A model generated the notes under the pieces. The model did not search any database and had not been told where the DNA came from. It was given only the letters and a program-made list of their open reading frames with translations. Shown here piece after piece: positions 48,219-59,286 of a stretch of DNA of 64,000 bases (within the stretch, counting starts at the first letter, position 1; each line of letters begins with the position of its first letter). The position numbers were made by a program, and so were the translations under genes. The stretch is taken from positions 1,612,001 through 1,676,000 of the forward strand of contig JACDTU010000001.1 in NCBI GenBank assembly GCA_022376465.1. Direction: 5' to 3'. The DNA is from Cubamyces lactineus (taxonomy: Eukaryota; Basidiomycota; Agaricomycetes; Polyporales; Polyporaceae).

Positions 48219-50475
48219 ATGTCCTTCAACGCGCAGCCGCTAGACTTGACGTAAGACATTCTGCTTCTCGAGATTTATGGCCATCGTCGAATGGGCTGAT
48301 TCCAACCTACCATGGTCAGGGTGGGCGCACTGCTCGTCGGAATGACCGTGACCTGCAGGTGGGTGTCAAGCGTGTGCTATGTTGCGCGAAAAGCTTAATT
48401 TTACTATCTCCCCATAGCCTCTCTGGTAGTAAGTATATCCCGCTTTCTATGGGCGAATAGTGGCTCACTCCTTACCCATAGTCCTCACCGCGCAGACAGC
48501 TTATTTCTACAAGCACTATCCAAGGGATCGATGTTTTCTCAAAACCTTAGTTGGTCACCGTCCCGCCTACCGCGCATAGCATGTACTCATCTCGTGTGCT
48601 AAGGTCGCGGCCGTGTGGGCTTTGGATGCATTGCAGCAGGTTTTCTATATGGCCACGGGTGCGTCCGCTGGCCTGCTCGTATCTAGGCATCTGGTGACAC
48701 GTAATAGTCTGGGGATGGCTCGTCGAGAAGAAAGCTGCCGACATCGATGGACATCCATTGCTGCTGTATGTATCGCCTACTTCCTAGCCTGAGAGTTTCT
48801 GACGCGGGATCAATAACAAACAGAACGGCTAATGTACGCCAGCTGTATCACTTTTTATCGGCGCATTATACTGACGTGACGTCGCATAGATTCAGCTGGT
48901 TATCAATGTGAGCCTTCTTCCTTTCATATTCGGACAGTCTCGCTGATTTTAACGGGCGTGCTACTAGGCAGTCCTGGTTTGTCTTGTACAGCTGTCAGTG
49001 GGCCGTACTTTGCGCAATATACATACTGACATAGACTCTGTACGGAACAGATTCTACGCAGGCCGCGTGTGGACTCGTAAGTCTAACGAAAGTGCGCGTG
49101 CACCAAACGGCTCGTGCTGATGATACTTCCATAGTCAGCAAGAACTCCATACCATTAACTGGCATCAGCGTGCGTGGCGACATGCATCCTATTGGTTTTT
49201 GCCGCTAAGTTTTTATATAGTGGATACTCATATTCGCGTCACTCGGTATGTATATCGAAACAATTCGGATAGACCCCTCGTCTGACCACACCAATCGACT
49301 CTTAGCTCTCTCTTTAAGTACGTTCTTTCGCTCGCTGTGGTGTTGACATGCTCCTGACGAAAGCCCCACAACCAGCGTTATGCGTCAAGAGGTTTGTACG
49401 TCCCTCTGATGGTGAATGAACATCGTCTGAAGAGCCTTTTTTTCAGTTCTACGGTCAAGGACGCCGGCGACTTGTACACCGTATCGGTAAGAAGTCATTC
49501 GGCGACGTCAAAGGTTCGAACGAGAGGCTCAATCAGTGGGTGTTGCCGTAGGGTATCGGCATCGCACTGAACTCCGTCACTGCTATGGCGGACTTGTTCT
49601 TGACGGGCGCACTATGCTGCCTCTTGGCAAAGTCACGGACCGGCTCTACTGGGTAGGTATTCTGCACTTCACGTCTTCAAGTTTCGAATCTATTGACGCT
49701 CGCCACCTCACTGCCCACAGAACAAGTCGCCTAGTTAATAGACTAGTGAGTATTTCCCCAATCTGCCATTTTCGCCTCTGACGTGCGGCGCAGCTGTTGT
49801 TCTGCCTCAACACCGGTATCCTCACGACGTAGGCGGTTCAGCGCATATATCACCCGTTGCTCTGCTCACCTCGACCATTAGCGTCTGCGCCGTTACCGCT
49901 CTTGCGATGGTATACCTCTATTTCCCTCACATAACCATCGGTAGAACTGACACACACTGTAGCTCGTCGCATTTCCTGGTTCATCATTATACGTGATATT
50001 TTATTTCATGGGTGGAAGACGTGAGTAGCACACCTCCGTCACGGATGGAAGCTAATCACCATCGTCTCCACCTCCCGCAGTGTACTCAATATCTCTCCTT
50101 GGGACTCTCAATGCGCGAGCCACTCTACGACGCCAAATCGACGGCACCGACCACCTCTCCGGGCTCGGCCCGCGTTCACGCCTTTCTATACGACATCCCC
50201 CCGCAGACGTGAGTGGCATGCGCCGTGCGCATTCATCTCAGTTTTTTTACGACAAGTGCTGATATGCCTATTTTTCCCCTGACCCTTTGGTGATCACACG
50301 ACAAAATCCATATACGCAGACATACGCCAGCGCGCTGCGGCTCGAATCTCCCGGCCCCCCCGAGTTCCGGAGTCACGAGTCCGACGACGGCTCGTCGGGG
50401 GCTTACGACGACGAACGGAGCCCGCGGGACGGCAAGGGCAAGTCCGTCTCTCTCCCCGCGTTCTCATGGGAGTAG
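48219..50475 (+). CDS. seven-helix membrane protein, DUF6534 type (B)
   Basis: Second member of the DUF6534-type family in this window. ATG 48219: MSFNAQPLDLTVGALLVGMTVTCSLSG, ILTAQTAYFYKHYPRDRCFLKTL (HYP-D hallmark), VAAVWALDALQQVFYMATVWGWLVEKK, IQLVINAVLVCLVQLFYAGRVWTLSKNSIPLTG, WILIFAS, VKDAGDLYTVSG, IGIALNSVTAMADLFLTGALCCLL, TSRLVNRL, LLFCLNTGILTT, SVCAVTALAMV and YSISLLGTLNARATLRRQ (family end motif). The polar tail has RLESPGPPEFRSHES and ends VSLPAFSWE. About 15 very short exons; the joins between 48950 and 50000 are approximate. Unlike protein A, the C-terminal tail is long and acidic. Confidence 0.72.
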
Positions 50476-51469
50476 ACTAGCATGGGAGCAGGTTGGCATA
50501 CTATGGTTCGTCGAGACGATCCGTCACTTGCTTGTCCCTCGTCCACGGATCACGCTGCCGCCGGCATGCACGGCCGGGCCTCCTCCTCCTAGCACCAGGT
50601 CCCGCTCGTCCCGCGTGTGTGGGACGTTGTGGATGTGTGCGGGTATATGGCCCTTCGATCGGGGTGCGCGGCGGGAGCTCGGAGGTTGCACTCAGTAGAT
50701 GGACGCGCCTGTTTTCATGGGTTATAATGGGTTCATGATGTTGCAAGAGACGCGCCGGTGTGGGAAGAGCGAGTGGGGGCGTGGCATCGGCGGGAGTGAT
50801 CTGCAGTGCGCGCATCCGGAATGAATGGCGAGTGCTCAACTCGACCACTGCATCGAGGCGAAGCAGTAGAGAATTTTGATCGAGGGCAGAGTATATGCTG
50901 ACGAACGTACACCCTCATGGGCTCGGTCTAGGGGTATCCTCACTTCCCTATCTTCCCCAGACGGGGGCCGAGGGGTGCAGCGCCCCGTTGGAACTTGCCC
51001 CCACATATCAAACGCAGCATCGGTGTGTTCTCGCGGGCGCCGCTGGCTTTGAGAACCATAGGAAGGAAAGAAGGTGGGCACCTCCATCTCCGACCCGTAT
51101 AGTTTGCCCGCGTCACAGATCCCGCCGCTAGAAGATGAGGTCGACAAATCTTCAGTGCCATATGTAGTCGTGTCTGCGCGCATGGAAACCTTCCGCATCG
51201 GCGGCCAGGAGTCCCGATGGCAGAGGCATGTACACGGGTCTGTATATTTCTTGGCTTACTTGGTGTCAGGCGATCCTCTGTGGGAGGAAGTACCAGTTGT
51301 CGCATCCGGATCTCATGAGATCGGGGCTCGACATGCGGTCTTGTGCCAAGCCAAGTAATGTTGAGGGAGAGCTGCCGCATCGAAGAACACTTACCCGCCG
51401 GAAATGCATTTCGAATCATAAAGCCAAAGTAGTCGTACTCAGAGCACGGTCATGAACGCGTGAGATAAT
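50476..51469. other. convergent 3' region
   Basis: About 1 kb between the 3' ends of DUF6534 protein B (+) and Thg1 (-). Several open frames up to 120 codons exist, but none has supporting splice sites or recognisable sequence. Confidence 0.5.
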
Positions 51470-52586
51470 TCAATCCGCAAGGAGGTTCGGTCTCGCATTC
51501 CAAAAGTCATCGCCTATGATGTCACAGTGCAAGAGCTCGACTACGGTACGGACGCGCTCCTTCTTCTTCTTCGATCCTTGGCTAGATTTGGCAGCCGTAG
51601 GCGGGGCTGGGGCTGGCGACTCTATGGGCTGTGCGTTTGTGGCTTCTACGTCTAGTTCTCCAGGAACCTGGACGGTCGATCAGCAACATGCAACACAGCA
51701 TTGGTGTGGGATGGAAAGACAAACCTCGGTGCGGACGAGCACGCTTCCTTTCCTGTACCTTGCGGGCAAGTCGTTGTAGTTGATCCCGTACCGAGAGAAC
51801 AAGATTTCGTGTTTTGTAGATGATACAGTGCCCTGTTATGAGAACGTGAGCAATGAGCATACGCTCAGATAGTACGACGACGTACTCTCAGGGTGGCATG
51901 GGCTTCTGTGGTGGTCTGACCCCCTTGGAGCACTAGCGCCCAAAAGACGGTATTGTACAGATTGTTGATATGTGCTGGACGAATTCGTCAGAGATGGAAT
52001 TCCATCTGTTCGGAGCCCACTCAGTCACTCACTGTCAGCTTGTCGCCACGAAAAGTAATCGCGCACAATAGTGGCGGACGGATACAGAATGATGCGTCCG
52101 TCAAACGATGGACAGTACTTGAGTGGTGTGTCGGGCAAGTACTTTGACCAGTTGAAAACGTAGGAAGACGTGAACAAGGAGGTGATAGTGCTCAGGATCT
52201 TGGCCTCTCGTCGATTGTATAATGCTGTCGACTTGCGAAACAAGAAACTGTGGTCAGGATCAGTATGACTTCTGCTGTTCTCGGGTCCTTCAAGGTACCT
52301 ATACTCGTCTGATTCCCCAAACGCGAGAACGATATCCTTGAACTCATTCATAACATCGCGCGCGGCGTGGTCCATTAATTGTAGCGCGCGTTCGTCGTTC
52401 GGTTTCGCAAAGTCATGGTCCGCGGACAATCTACCCTATATTCTTTCAGCGCGTCTTCCGGGCATATCAAATGTTCACTAACCGATGAAACGCGTGGCCA
52501 TCGATACGAAGAACCATGTAGGTTTCGGGCAGGAGAGGGTCAGGCAGCTCGAAATTTCGGACGTACGCGAACTTGCTGCCTGCCAT
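51470..52586 (-). CDS. THG1: tRNA(His) guanylyltransferase
   Basis: Adds the essential G-1 to the 5' end of tRNA-His by 3'-5'-type nucleotide addition. From ATG 52586: MAGSKFAYVRNFELPDPLLPETYMVLRIDGHAFHR with the first metal-binding Asp in RIDGH, then SADHDFAKPNDERALQLMDHAA, DIVLAFGESDEYSFLFRKS (second Asp, SDEY joined to SFLF across an intron), RREAKILSTITSLFTSSYVFNW, LKYCPSFDGRIILYP, and DYFSWRQAD. After an intron: NNLYNTVFWALVLQGG. The C-terminus ends CDIIGDDFWNARPNLLAD, with the stop at 51470-51472. About 7 exons; the C-terminal joins around 51350-51700 are approximate. All catalytic residues are present. It is divergent from the acidic unknown gene. Confidence 0.9.
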
Positions 52587-52956
52587 GCTGATCGCTAGAC
52601 GAAGCCCCTCGAGATCAGTCTAGATAGGTTTTGTGTCCAATTGCGCTACATACGCGATGATTTTCAGGGGCTGGGAGCGGATTTGTGCTAGACCGCCTCG
52701 GGGAGGGGTGGGATGGGTTCGAACAACGCCTGGTAGCGGCATGGCGGAGGGCTGGGTTTCCCGTTTTGGGCTTCTGTGACTCGGTCGCCAACCCCAGCCC
52801 TTAGCCCCGTCACATCCACATATACCGCGCCTCCGAGTCACTCCGACGCTTGTCTCTTAACCATCATCATCGCCACCTCCGCCCACGGCACCCTCGCTGA
52901 CAGCCTCGACAGCGACGACGACTTCGACTTCGACACAACCGACCATCCGACGATCA
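52587..52956. promoter_or_regulatory. bidirectional promoter region
   Basis: 370 bases between the start codons of Thg1 (-) and the acidic unknown (+). A weak TATA-like ACATATACC lies at about 52816, 140 bases before the plus-strand ATG. No other motif was recognised. Confidence 0.4.
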
Positions 52957-53706
52957 TGAGCAGCAACTCCGATTCTTCCTACCCTGAGTTCTTCCGCCGC
53001 CGCACCCTCGGGCGTGCACCGTCACCACCGACCTGGGCATGCTATGAGCAGATCCCATATGACGACGATTACAGCGACAGCGAGTCCGAGAACAACTCGT
53101 GTTCAGAGGACGAAGAGGACTACGATAATGGCGCGTCGGACGGCGAACGGCCCGGCGCTGTCAACGATTCCCGCTCGCCTTCGCAGCTCGACGGAGACAT
53201 GGAGCTCGACGAGGGCGACGATGCCATGTCTTCGGACAAGGTGGCAGAGATGAAGAAGGATGTCAAGGGCAAGCAGCGCGCATCTGAGTCCCACTATGAG
53301 AGCCCGAGGCGAGAGCGCAGGAAGAAGCAGCGTCAGCCGGTCTTCACTCTGCGTCCCATTCTGACTATCCAGAAGAGCCAGGGCTTTGTCTGGAACCAGG
53401 TACGCCCCTAACGTCGCTCGTTGCTCAGAATTTGTTGACGTACCGTGCTCGCAGGACCTCTTCGTCCCGCCATATATCAAAGACCGATGTTCGTTCAATT
53501 TCTCTCCCTTCGCTCTTGTGATACTCACGTTCATCTGAATGGTGCTCCTCGTGTGATGGTCAGACATCGCCTCAACCTCCCCCTCGAACTCTCGCGGATT
53601 CGTTTCGTCGTCCGTCTCGTCCACGAACTCGTCCATGATGGACTACGAGGTCGAGGTAGTAGAGATTCGGGTTGGGGAGGGGGAGTTGAATGACATCATC
53701 CCCTGA
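52957..53706 (+). CDS. unknown acidic, Ser/Asp/Glu-rich protein
   Basis: I do not recognise this protein. It starts at ATG 52957 (MSSNSDSSYPEFFRRRTLGR; an upstream in-frame ATG at 52776 is less likely because the intervening frame is Thr/Pro noise). An acidic block follows (DDDYSDSESENNSCSEDEEDYD), then a basic segment (ESPRRERRKKQRQPVF), LTIQKSQGFVWNQ, and after a 57-nt intron DLFVPPYIKDRY. A second intron leads to a Ser-rich stretch and the end DYEVEVVEIRVGEGELNDIIP. About 205 aa. The order acid block, basic block, FVWNQDLFVPPYIKDRY suggests a small nuclear or cytosolic adaptor-like protein, but that is a guess. Confidence 0.65.
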
Positions 53707-53976
53707 TGGTCTGGTGTCCACAGAATGCCAAATGCCTACGAGCTTATGTAGCTTTTCCCTGTTCGCTGTATTTTTGAGTGCTAGACACCTGCCCTCTATC
53801 CCCGCTAGCCAGACCACACCTATACCTCGGGCCCCACCCCTCTACTTACGACCTCCTCACGCTTTGGTTTCGCTCTTCCTGCTCTGTACATTGTCCGACC
53901 TCGTACGCTCGTAGAATCAGTCCATAAAGTAATGTTACAACCCTGGATATCATATCAAAAATTCCCGCAGATCTGG

Positions 53977-56395
53977 TCAGGCAAGAGCAAGCAGCTCCTC
54001 GTCGACGTCGGCCTCCTTCGTACGAGCTTCCTTCTCTTTCTCCTTCTCCTTTTCTTTCTCTCGCTCGCGCTCCTTCTCCTTGACGGCCTCCTGTTCTCGC
54101 GTTACAACATAGGAGGGCGTCATGTTCGGTTTGTAGTCCAGATGTCGCTTCACGTAGAAGCACATGTAGGCTTGGGAGTTCAGACATGCGCTCAGCGTGG
54201 CATGGGTCACCCTATTATAACAAACGTCAATCTGGTGTCGAGGCAGATAAGTCACACAACTCACTTGTCGTCATCGTAGCGATACCACTGTGTCAGGGGA
54301 GAGTCAGTGTGAACTTACGAACTGAACAGGCTGGAAAAGGGGGGGACGGACCTCATCGTGTGACCGCGCATAGCACGTGTAGTGGCCATTGTCAATCTGC
54401 CCTTCATGGCAGACGACCGCAAACAGGTCGTACTCGTACAGGGCTTCGGGCCCGAGAATCTTGTCCCTGGGTGCGCGAAGCAGTGCGTGAGTGGGAGGCT
54501 CGCCAGGCGGCCGGGGAGGGGAGCGCGGCAGCGGAACGGTCTGCTCACGGGATGAGGGTCGCGGGTGGCGCGCTTCCGCTCTCTTTCAATAGCTCCTGCT
54601 TATGCATGACGAGCGTCGTGAACGGGGCCATGTTTAGCGACGCCGGGAAGCGGACGGGTGCTTCGATCTTGCGTGCCGCGGACCTGTCTGCGGACTTGTG
54701 TTCGAACCGCTGCAGCCGGCCGCACGGGCGAGAGGGTCAGCCGGGACAAGGCTGCGGGAGCGACGAGGGAGAGACTCCCACCTTGAACTGGAAGCTGAGA
54801 ACAGGAGGGAGTTTCCGGATGCTCATCCGCTTTGTCTGCGCAGGGATTGGATCAGCAGACGCGTTGTGAGCGGCGGATGAGATGCATACATGAGAGGTCT
54901 TGCCGCACTTTACGCAGCTGTACTCGTTCGGGTCCAGCTTCTCCGGATGAGTATATCTGACATCATCAGTCGTTGGTGGAAGGCAGCATGAGAGGTAGAA
55001 CCGTTTTACCTGCGAAGGCAAGATGCCAGTGTGAGATCCTGTTCATGGCCATGCTCGCCCTTCAGCTCGAGGCTGATATCAAGCATGGGGTCCGTCTTCT
55101 CCGCCACTTTTCCGCACCGCTCGCACTTCACGTCACTTTGTAGTAGGCCGGCGAACGTCGAGTGGATGATGCATATGCACTGCAATGAGGTTGATCCTCT
55201 TGACGTGGCGTGGATCTGGTTCAGCGCGGCAATGAAGAACTCGTGGGCATCTTGCTGTGCATTGCCGGACAGCTCGGTCGACGCCCGCCACGTCTTTGCG
55301 AGAAAGTCGACCGGGCCATATGGCGCGCTGTTCTCGGAATAGACCTGTGGGGAAATGCTAAATATTGCATGAGGAGTGGGAGCAGCCGCGGCACGCCTAC
55401 CTCCGCGAGCAGCTTGTCCATTTCGCACGAGGTGCAGTTCAGGTGCGTCTGTTGCGGCCTGCAGAGTCGGCTATTGTGCTTATCGCTCAGGTAGTAGTTC
55501 CGTAGCAGGGGGTTCGCGATGAATGATTGCAGGATGACGTTCATGAAGCACGTCTGTCCCAGGTTCAGGAGCCCGCGTCGCCCTATGCGAAGATGCAGCA
55601 GTTGAGAGATCATAATATAATGTGACGTCGCGCTCAAAGATGTACCTTGACATGGTGTGGCTATTGTGCCTTCAAGTGCAGCTTGTTCCTTGGCATCAGG
55701 CCTCCAAGGTTCGAACGGCTCCCGCAGTCGTTTGGAAGCTGTCGATGGATGAGTTGTGCCACCCCAGAAATAGTAGCGTGGAAAAGTGTACCTTCAAACA
55801 CGGTCGCCTTCTCTTCTTCGGCCAGTCTCGTTAGCTTCTGCAGCCGTTCGAAGGTACTATCGTAGACGAAGTCCTCGCACTCGATGCAGAATACGTAGCC
55901 TGTTTTGACATCGGCACCTGCAGTTTCAAGAATCAGGAAAAGTAGCTGAATTGGAATAAACCGCGAGGAACTCCGGCACCGTGCGCCGGCAGCTCGAGAG
56001 ATAGCGCCGTATGTGAATAATTTGGGTAGTAGACGTCCCACATACAGAAATCATGGCCAGTGTCTTGGAGGTGCTGTTTAATGTGTCCGTCTTGCCAGCA
56101 GCCAGCAGCTGAACAGTGAAGGCAAGCGTATGCTCGTGACAAGGCGGTTCCGCAAATGCAGCATTCTGGAGGAGCTATCTGCCGTGCTTTGTCAGTTTCA
56201 AGTGCGCAAATCCATTCGTGGCCTGAGACTTACTTTCCGACGTTTGGCGGGATACGCGAAGTGTTGCGACCTGTTCGCGTTCCACTGGATGACAGCTTTA
56301 TACCGGTTCAGCAGAGCCTTGCGTTCGGCATCGTCGCCGAAAATCGCGACGAGGTGGGAGCATCTGGAAGGGTCTCCGTCTACTTCGAACGCCAT
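53977..56395 (-). CDS. SAGA-type ubiquitin-specific protease (Ubp8/USP22-like)
   Basis: Deubiquitinase expected to remove ubiquitin from histone H2B as part of SAGA. The N-terminal Zn-finger UBP domain is intact: CSHL, CCICGTALSRAYACLHC, HIKQHLQDTGHDFC, VFCIECEDFVYD. The USP domain has the Cys box RGLLNLGQTCFMNVILQS, CEMDKLLAEV, GNAQQDAHEFFIAALNQIH, the zinc pairs CERCGK and CVKCGK, LPPVLSFQFKRFEHK, and the His box GQIDNGHYTCYARSHDEWYRYDD. The C-terminus is a charged coiled-coil-like tail of Lys-Glu repeats (KEREREKEKEKEKEK) ending DEELLALA at 53977. Start ATG 56395 (MAFEVDGDPSRC). About 12 exons, with one longer intron (roughly 130 nt) inside the zinc finger. The Lys-Glu tail is an unusual addition compared with yeast Ubp8. 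Confidence 0.88.
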
Positions 56396-56909
56396 GTCCG
56401 AGACAATGGATCTTGCAAGGTACAGCTTAGGCAGTGAAGACGGTTACCGTTAGTTCGTGTGACCGCGTATGTCGAGAGAGGGCCTTCAGTGGCGGCTGTA
56501 GCGGTCGTTGGCGTGCAACCACTCGCCGAACTGGCGCGGAGGCAGATATCACCCAAATTGGGCGACTGGTGTCCGGCACGTGGCCTTTAGCCACCGGTGC
56601 AAAGTAGACGCCCACACGCGCGTCACTCCTCTTACCGCCACGGTCAAGAAAGCGTTCCAGTAACAGGACTTGTCTGCCTACTTGGCTTGCTCCGTTTGCC
56701 TCCACGCCTCTCTTTCTTTGCTATCGACCGAACCTACTGACTTGCTGGCTGGGAACCTCGTGCACTAGACTGGTCTCATAGATTACGTGCTGTTTACTGT
56801 CTACTTTACGTGTCACCTATTTCTGCGTTGAATGCTTGCTGTCATCGCGAACGCCTATAATTCGACCTACCTCTCGCACCTACGTCCGATCTGCTCCTTG
56901 CTCTGGATA
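56396..56909. promoter_or_regulatory. divergent promoter region of Ubp8-like and HIT genes
   Basis: About 0.5 kb between two divergent start codons. No TATA box or repeats stand out. Confidence 0.4.
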
Positions 56910-57659
56910 ATGTTCCAAAAGATATGCTGTTACAAAGCGGAAAACTACGCTATAGAGAAGGCTGAGCAGCAATCCTTCTTGGACACGCATTCATACCCGG
57001 ATTCTGCTTGTATCTTCTGCGGAGCTACGAGGGAGAACGGCTTCAACATCGTATGGGAGGTAGGTCACGCGAGTTTGACAGGGAACATGTTGCTAAACTG
57101 CGTTAGAATGAGTACTATGCAGTCTTCACAGACATCAATCCCTCTTCGCAGCATCATTTACAGATCGTTCCCAAGAAACACATAGGTACCGAAATTCCTT
57201 GTCACTGCAGAGCGAACGATAACACAAAATATTGCTACAGAAAGCGTCAAATCTCTCGATGCCTCTCACGTTAGCATGGGTACGGCGACTGCTCAGCAAT
57301 CTAATTTCCTACTAATTCGTACTTTGCAGTGAAGGAAATGATTGAAATTGGCCACGATGTCCTGGACGGCCTAGATGTACCACCACATTTGCGACGGTCA
57401 GCCTACTCTCTTTGTCTGCCTATTGCACGGCCTGACGTCGAAGCGTAGTCTCGGTTTTCATATACCACCCTATATCTCCGTGCACCATCTGCACATGCAT
57501 GTCCAGGCCCTCCCTTATCGCTCGTGGCTGCGACGCATGAAATACCCCGTCGTCTCTGGTCCTTCGGGCCGCGAGAAGGGCTTCAGTTGGTTCGTTGAAG
57601 CCGAGCAGGCCGTCCGGTTATTGGAAAAAGGCGTACAGGTCCGCATATTACCCTGTTGA
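56910..57659 (+). CDS. HIT-family (HINT-like) nucleotide-binding protein
   Basis: Histidine-triad nucleotide hydrolase or transferase, probably acting on adenylated substrates. The start at 56910 (MFQKICCYKAENYAIEKAEQ) is preferred over the in-frame ATG at 56832. Then SYPDSACIFCGATRENGFNIVWE with a Cys pair, an intron, NEYYAVFTDINPSSQHHLQIVPKKHI, an intron, ESVKSLDASHVSMVKEMIEIGHDVL, DVPPHLRR, an intron, and the triad segment LGFHIPPYISVHHLHMHVQA with His-x-His-x-His. The end is KGFSWFVEAEQAVRLLEKGVQVRILPC. Five or six exons. All triad histidines are present. The N-terminal Cys-rich part is like other fungal HIT proteins of this length. The substrate is not known. Confidence 0.85.
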
Positions 57660-59286
57660 CACTCATACCCTGACCGCGCGTGTGCAAGGCCGCTCGTGTC
57701 TCTAATACAAGCGTGGTTCGTGGCGTTGTTCCCAATCCTTCATCCCACGAGTCGGCGCCGGACTTACAGCCGTGAGCAATCTCTCACACATTTTCGACGC
57801 ACATCATGTGTGTCGCTCGACCTCTCGACCACTAGGCATGTCGATTGCGCAATCAGCCGGATGGCCGGGTTGTGCTTGTGGGTACACTCTCAGGAGTAGC
57901 AACTCGACTGCTACGAAACATTCCAAGCACTGGTTTGGTGGCTGGATGTGCCGTACAAGAAGCAGATCGCGCACGTCCAGAGTTGGCGGAGATGAGCCCC
58001 AGCACAGGCGCACCCTCCTCCGCGAAGGGTCGTGATGTCGTGACAGTGCTGTCATGTTTATTTATACAACAGCTCAATCGCGTGTGAGGTTGAGAAGCGC
58101 TTCTTCCATCTCGCCGCTCTCTCAACGGAAGTGCGCTCTCATGGGAAGCCGTCGGGAGAAACATTCCTAGTCAATTCGACCAAACATTTCCTCAACCTGG
58201 AGATCACAATGCCTCACTATGAATCCATGTGTAGCGCTATTGAAGCAAACTGTCTCATGACCCCTTCAGGTCATTCATTATGCGTACTAGGTACGTATAG
58301 CCGGCTTCTGGCCACCATCTCGACTGGCATACTGAACGGTGCTAACCTGCGACTTGACGATCTGAAGAAATCTAGACGATTTTGACGGGCGCGTAGAGCT
58401 TGCGAAAATCCGGAAGCTCGTCCAACATTGGCTCCGCGGCCGATACCCGACCCGACGGTCGCCGGGGAGCAGTAACTCATACCTAGTCGCACGAGACCGT
58501 CGTCTACCCGGTCTCTCGGTGGCCCTCCCGGAGGGCGGTGTATCAATATGGCCAATTGTTACCTCGCCCAGGTATCTGTACACCTCGACAGCTTGCGAAG
58601 GGTGAGTATGACCCACCTTGGTCATTCGGTTTCCCTGCATCTGACATGGGTCTGTCAAGGGGAGGAGCTAACGTTCCAGCTGCAGGCAGTCCAGCTATCA
58701 TGCGGTGTCCCGTCTCCTCGGGGCCACCCTACTGCGCTAAAAACGGACGATCCAACGACGATCCATAACGGATAGCACTAGTGAGGTACCAGATCGCATG
58801 TGGCCCCTCATTTCGTGCTTCGTAACCTTGAGCATGATCCGAAGCCCTGGATATTGTAGGCTGGGACCAAGCAAGTAGGATCCTGAATAACGGTTGGTGT
58901 CCATGCCAGCTGCGAGTCGGACATTGCATCACGCGGACTTTTGTCAGCATCTGTAGGTCGCCAGCCTCGTCGTAGTCTTGATGCCTCTGACCTATCACAG
59001 GGAGGGGATTACGCGTCCGCGCGCAGATGCGCTTCGTTACGACGGTGCTCACTGCCGAACGATGTCCCGATTTGGTCATTCTACATCGCGAAGTACGTCT
59101 ATAACGGCCCCTGTCACCCATGTCCTCTATTCGTGTGGTACAAGCATAGATTCCGAAGCCAGCATACGGCGAGTCTGGGGGAGCCGTTGTCCCCTTGCGT
59201 CCAACCTTGCAGCTACTCTCTCCCGCAGTCGGGGTATAAAGGGCATGCTGCGATTGCTGACGGGGAATCGTGCACCAGACATCCCA
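57660..59286. other. intergenic upstream of oxalate decarboxylase 2
   Basis: About 1.6 kb with no convincing gene. A short palindrome GGCCCTCCCGGAGGGC lies at about 58522-58537. The last 60 bases hold the core promoter of the next gene. No similarity to the 2277-2778 upstream region of the paralogue was noticed. Confidence 0.5.
59235..59241 (+). promoter_or_regulatory. TATA box of oxalate decarboxylase 2
   Basis: TATAAAG within GGGGTATAAAGGGC lies 46 bases before the ATG at 59287. The paralogue at 2779 has no comparable box, hinting at different promoter strength or inducibility. Confidence 0.6.

Noticed and set aside
50836..51419. Overlapping open frames of 120-160 codons downstream of Thg1
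   Set aside because: No family-like sequence, no conserved splice pattern and mutually exclusive frames; treated as 3' intergenic.
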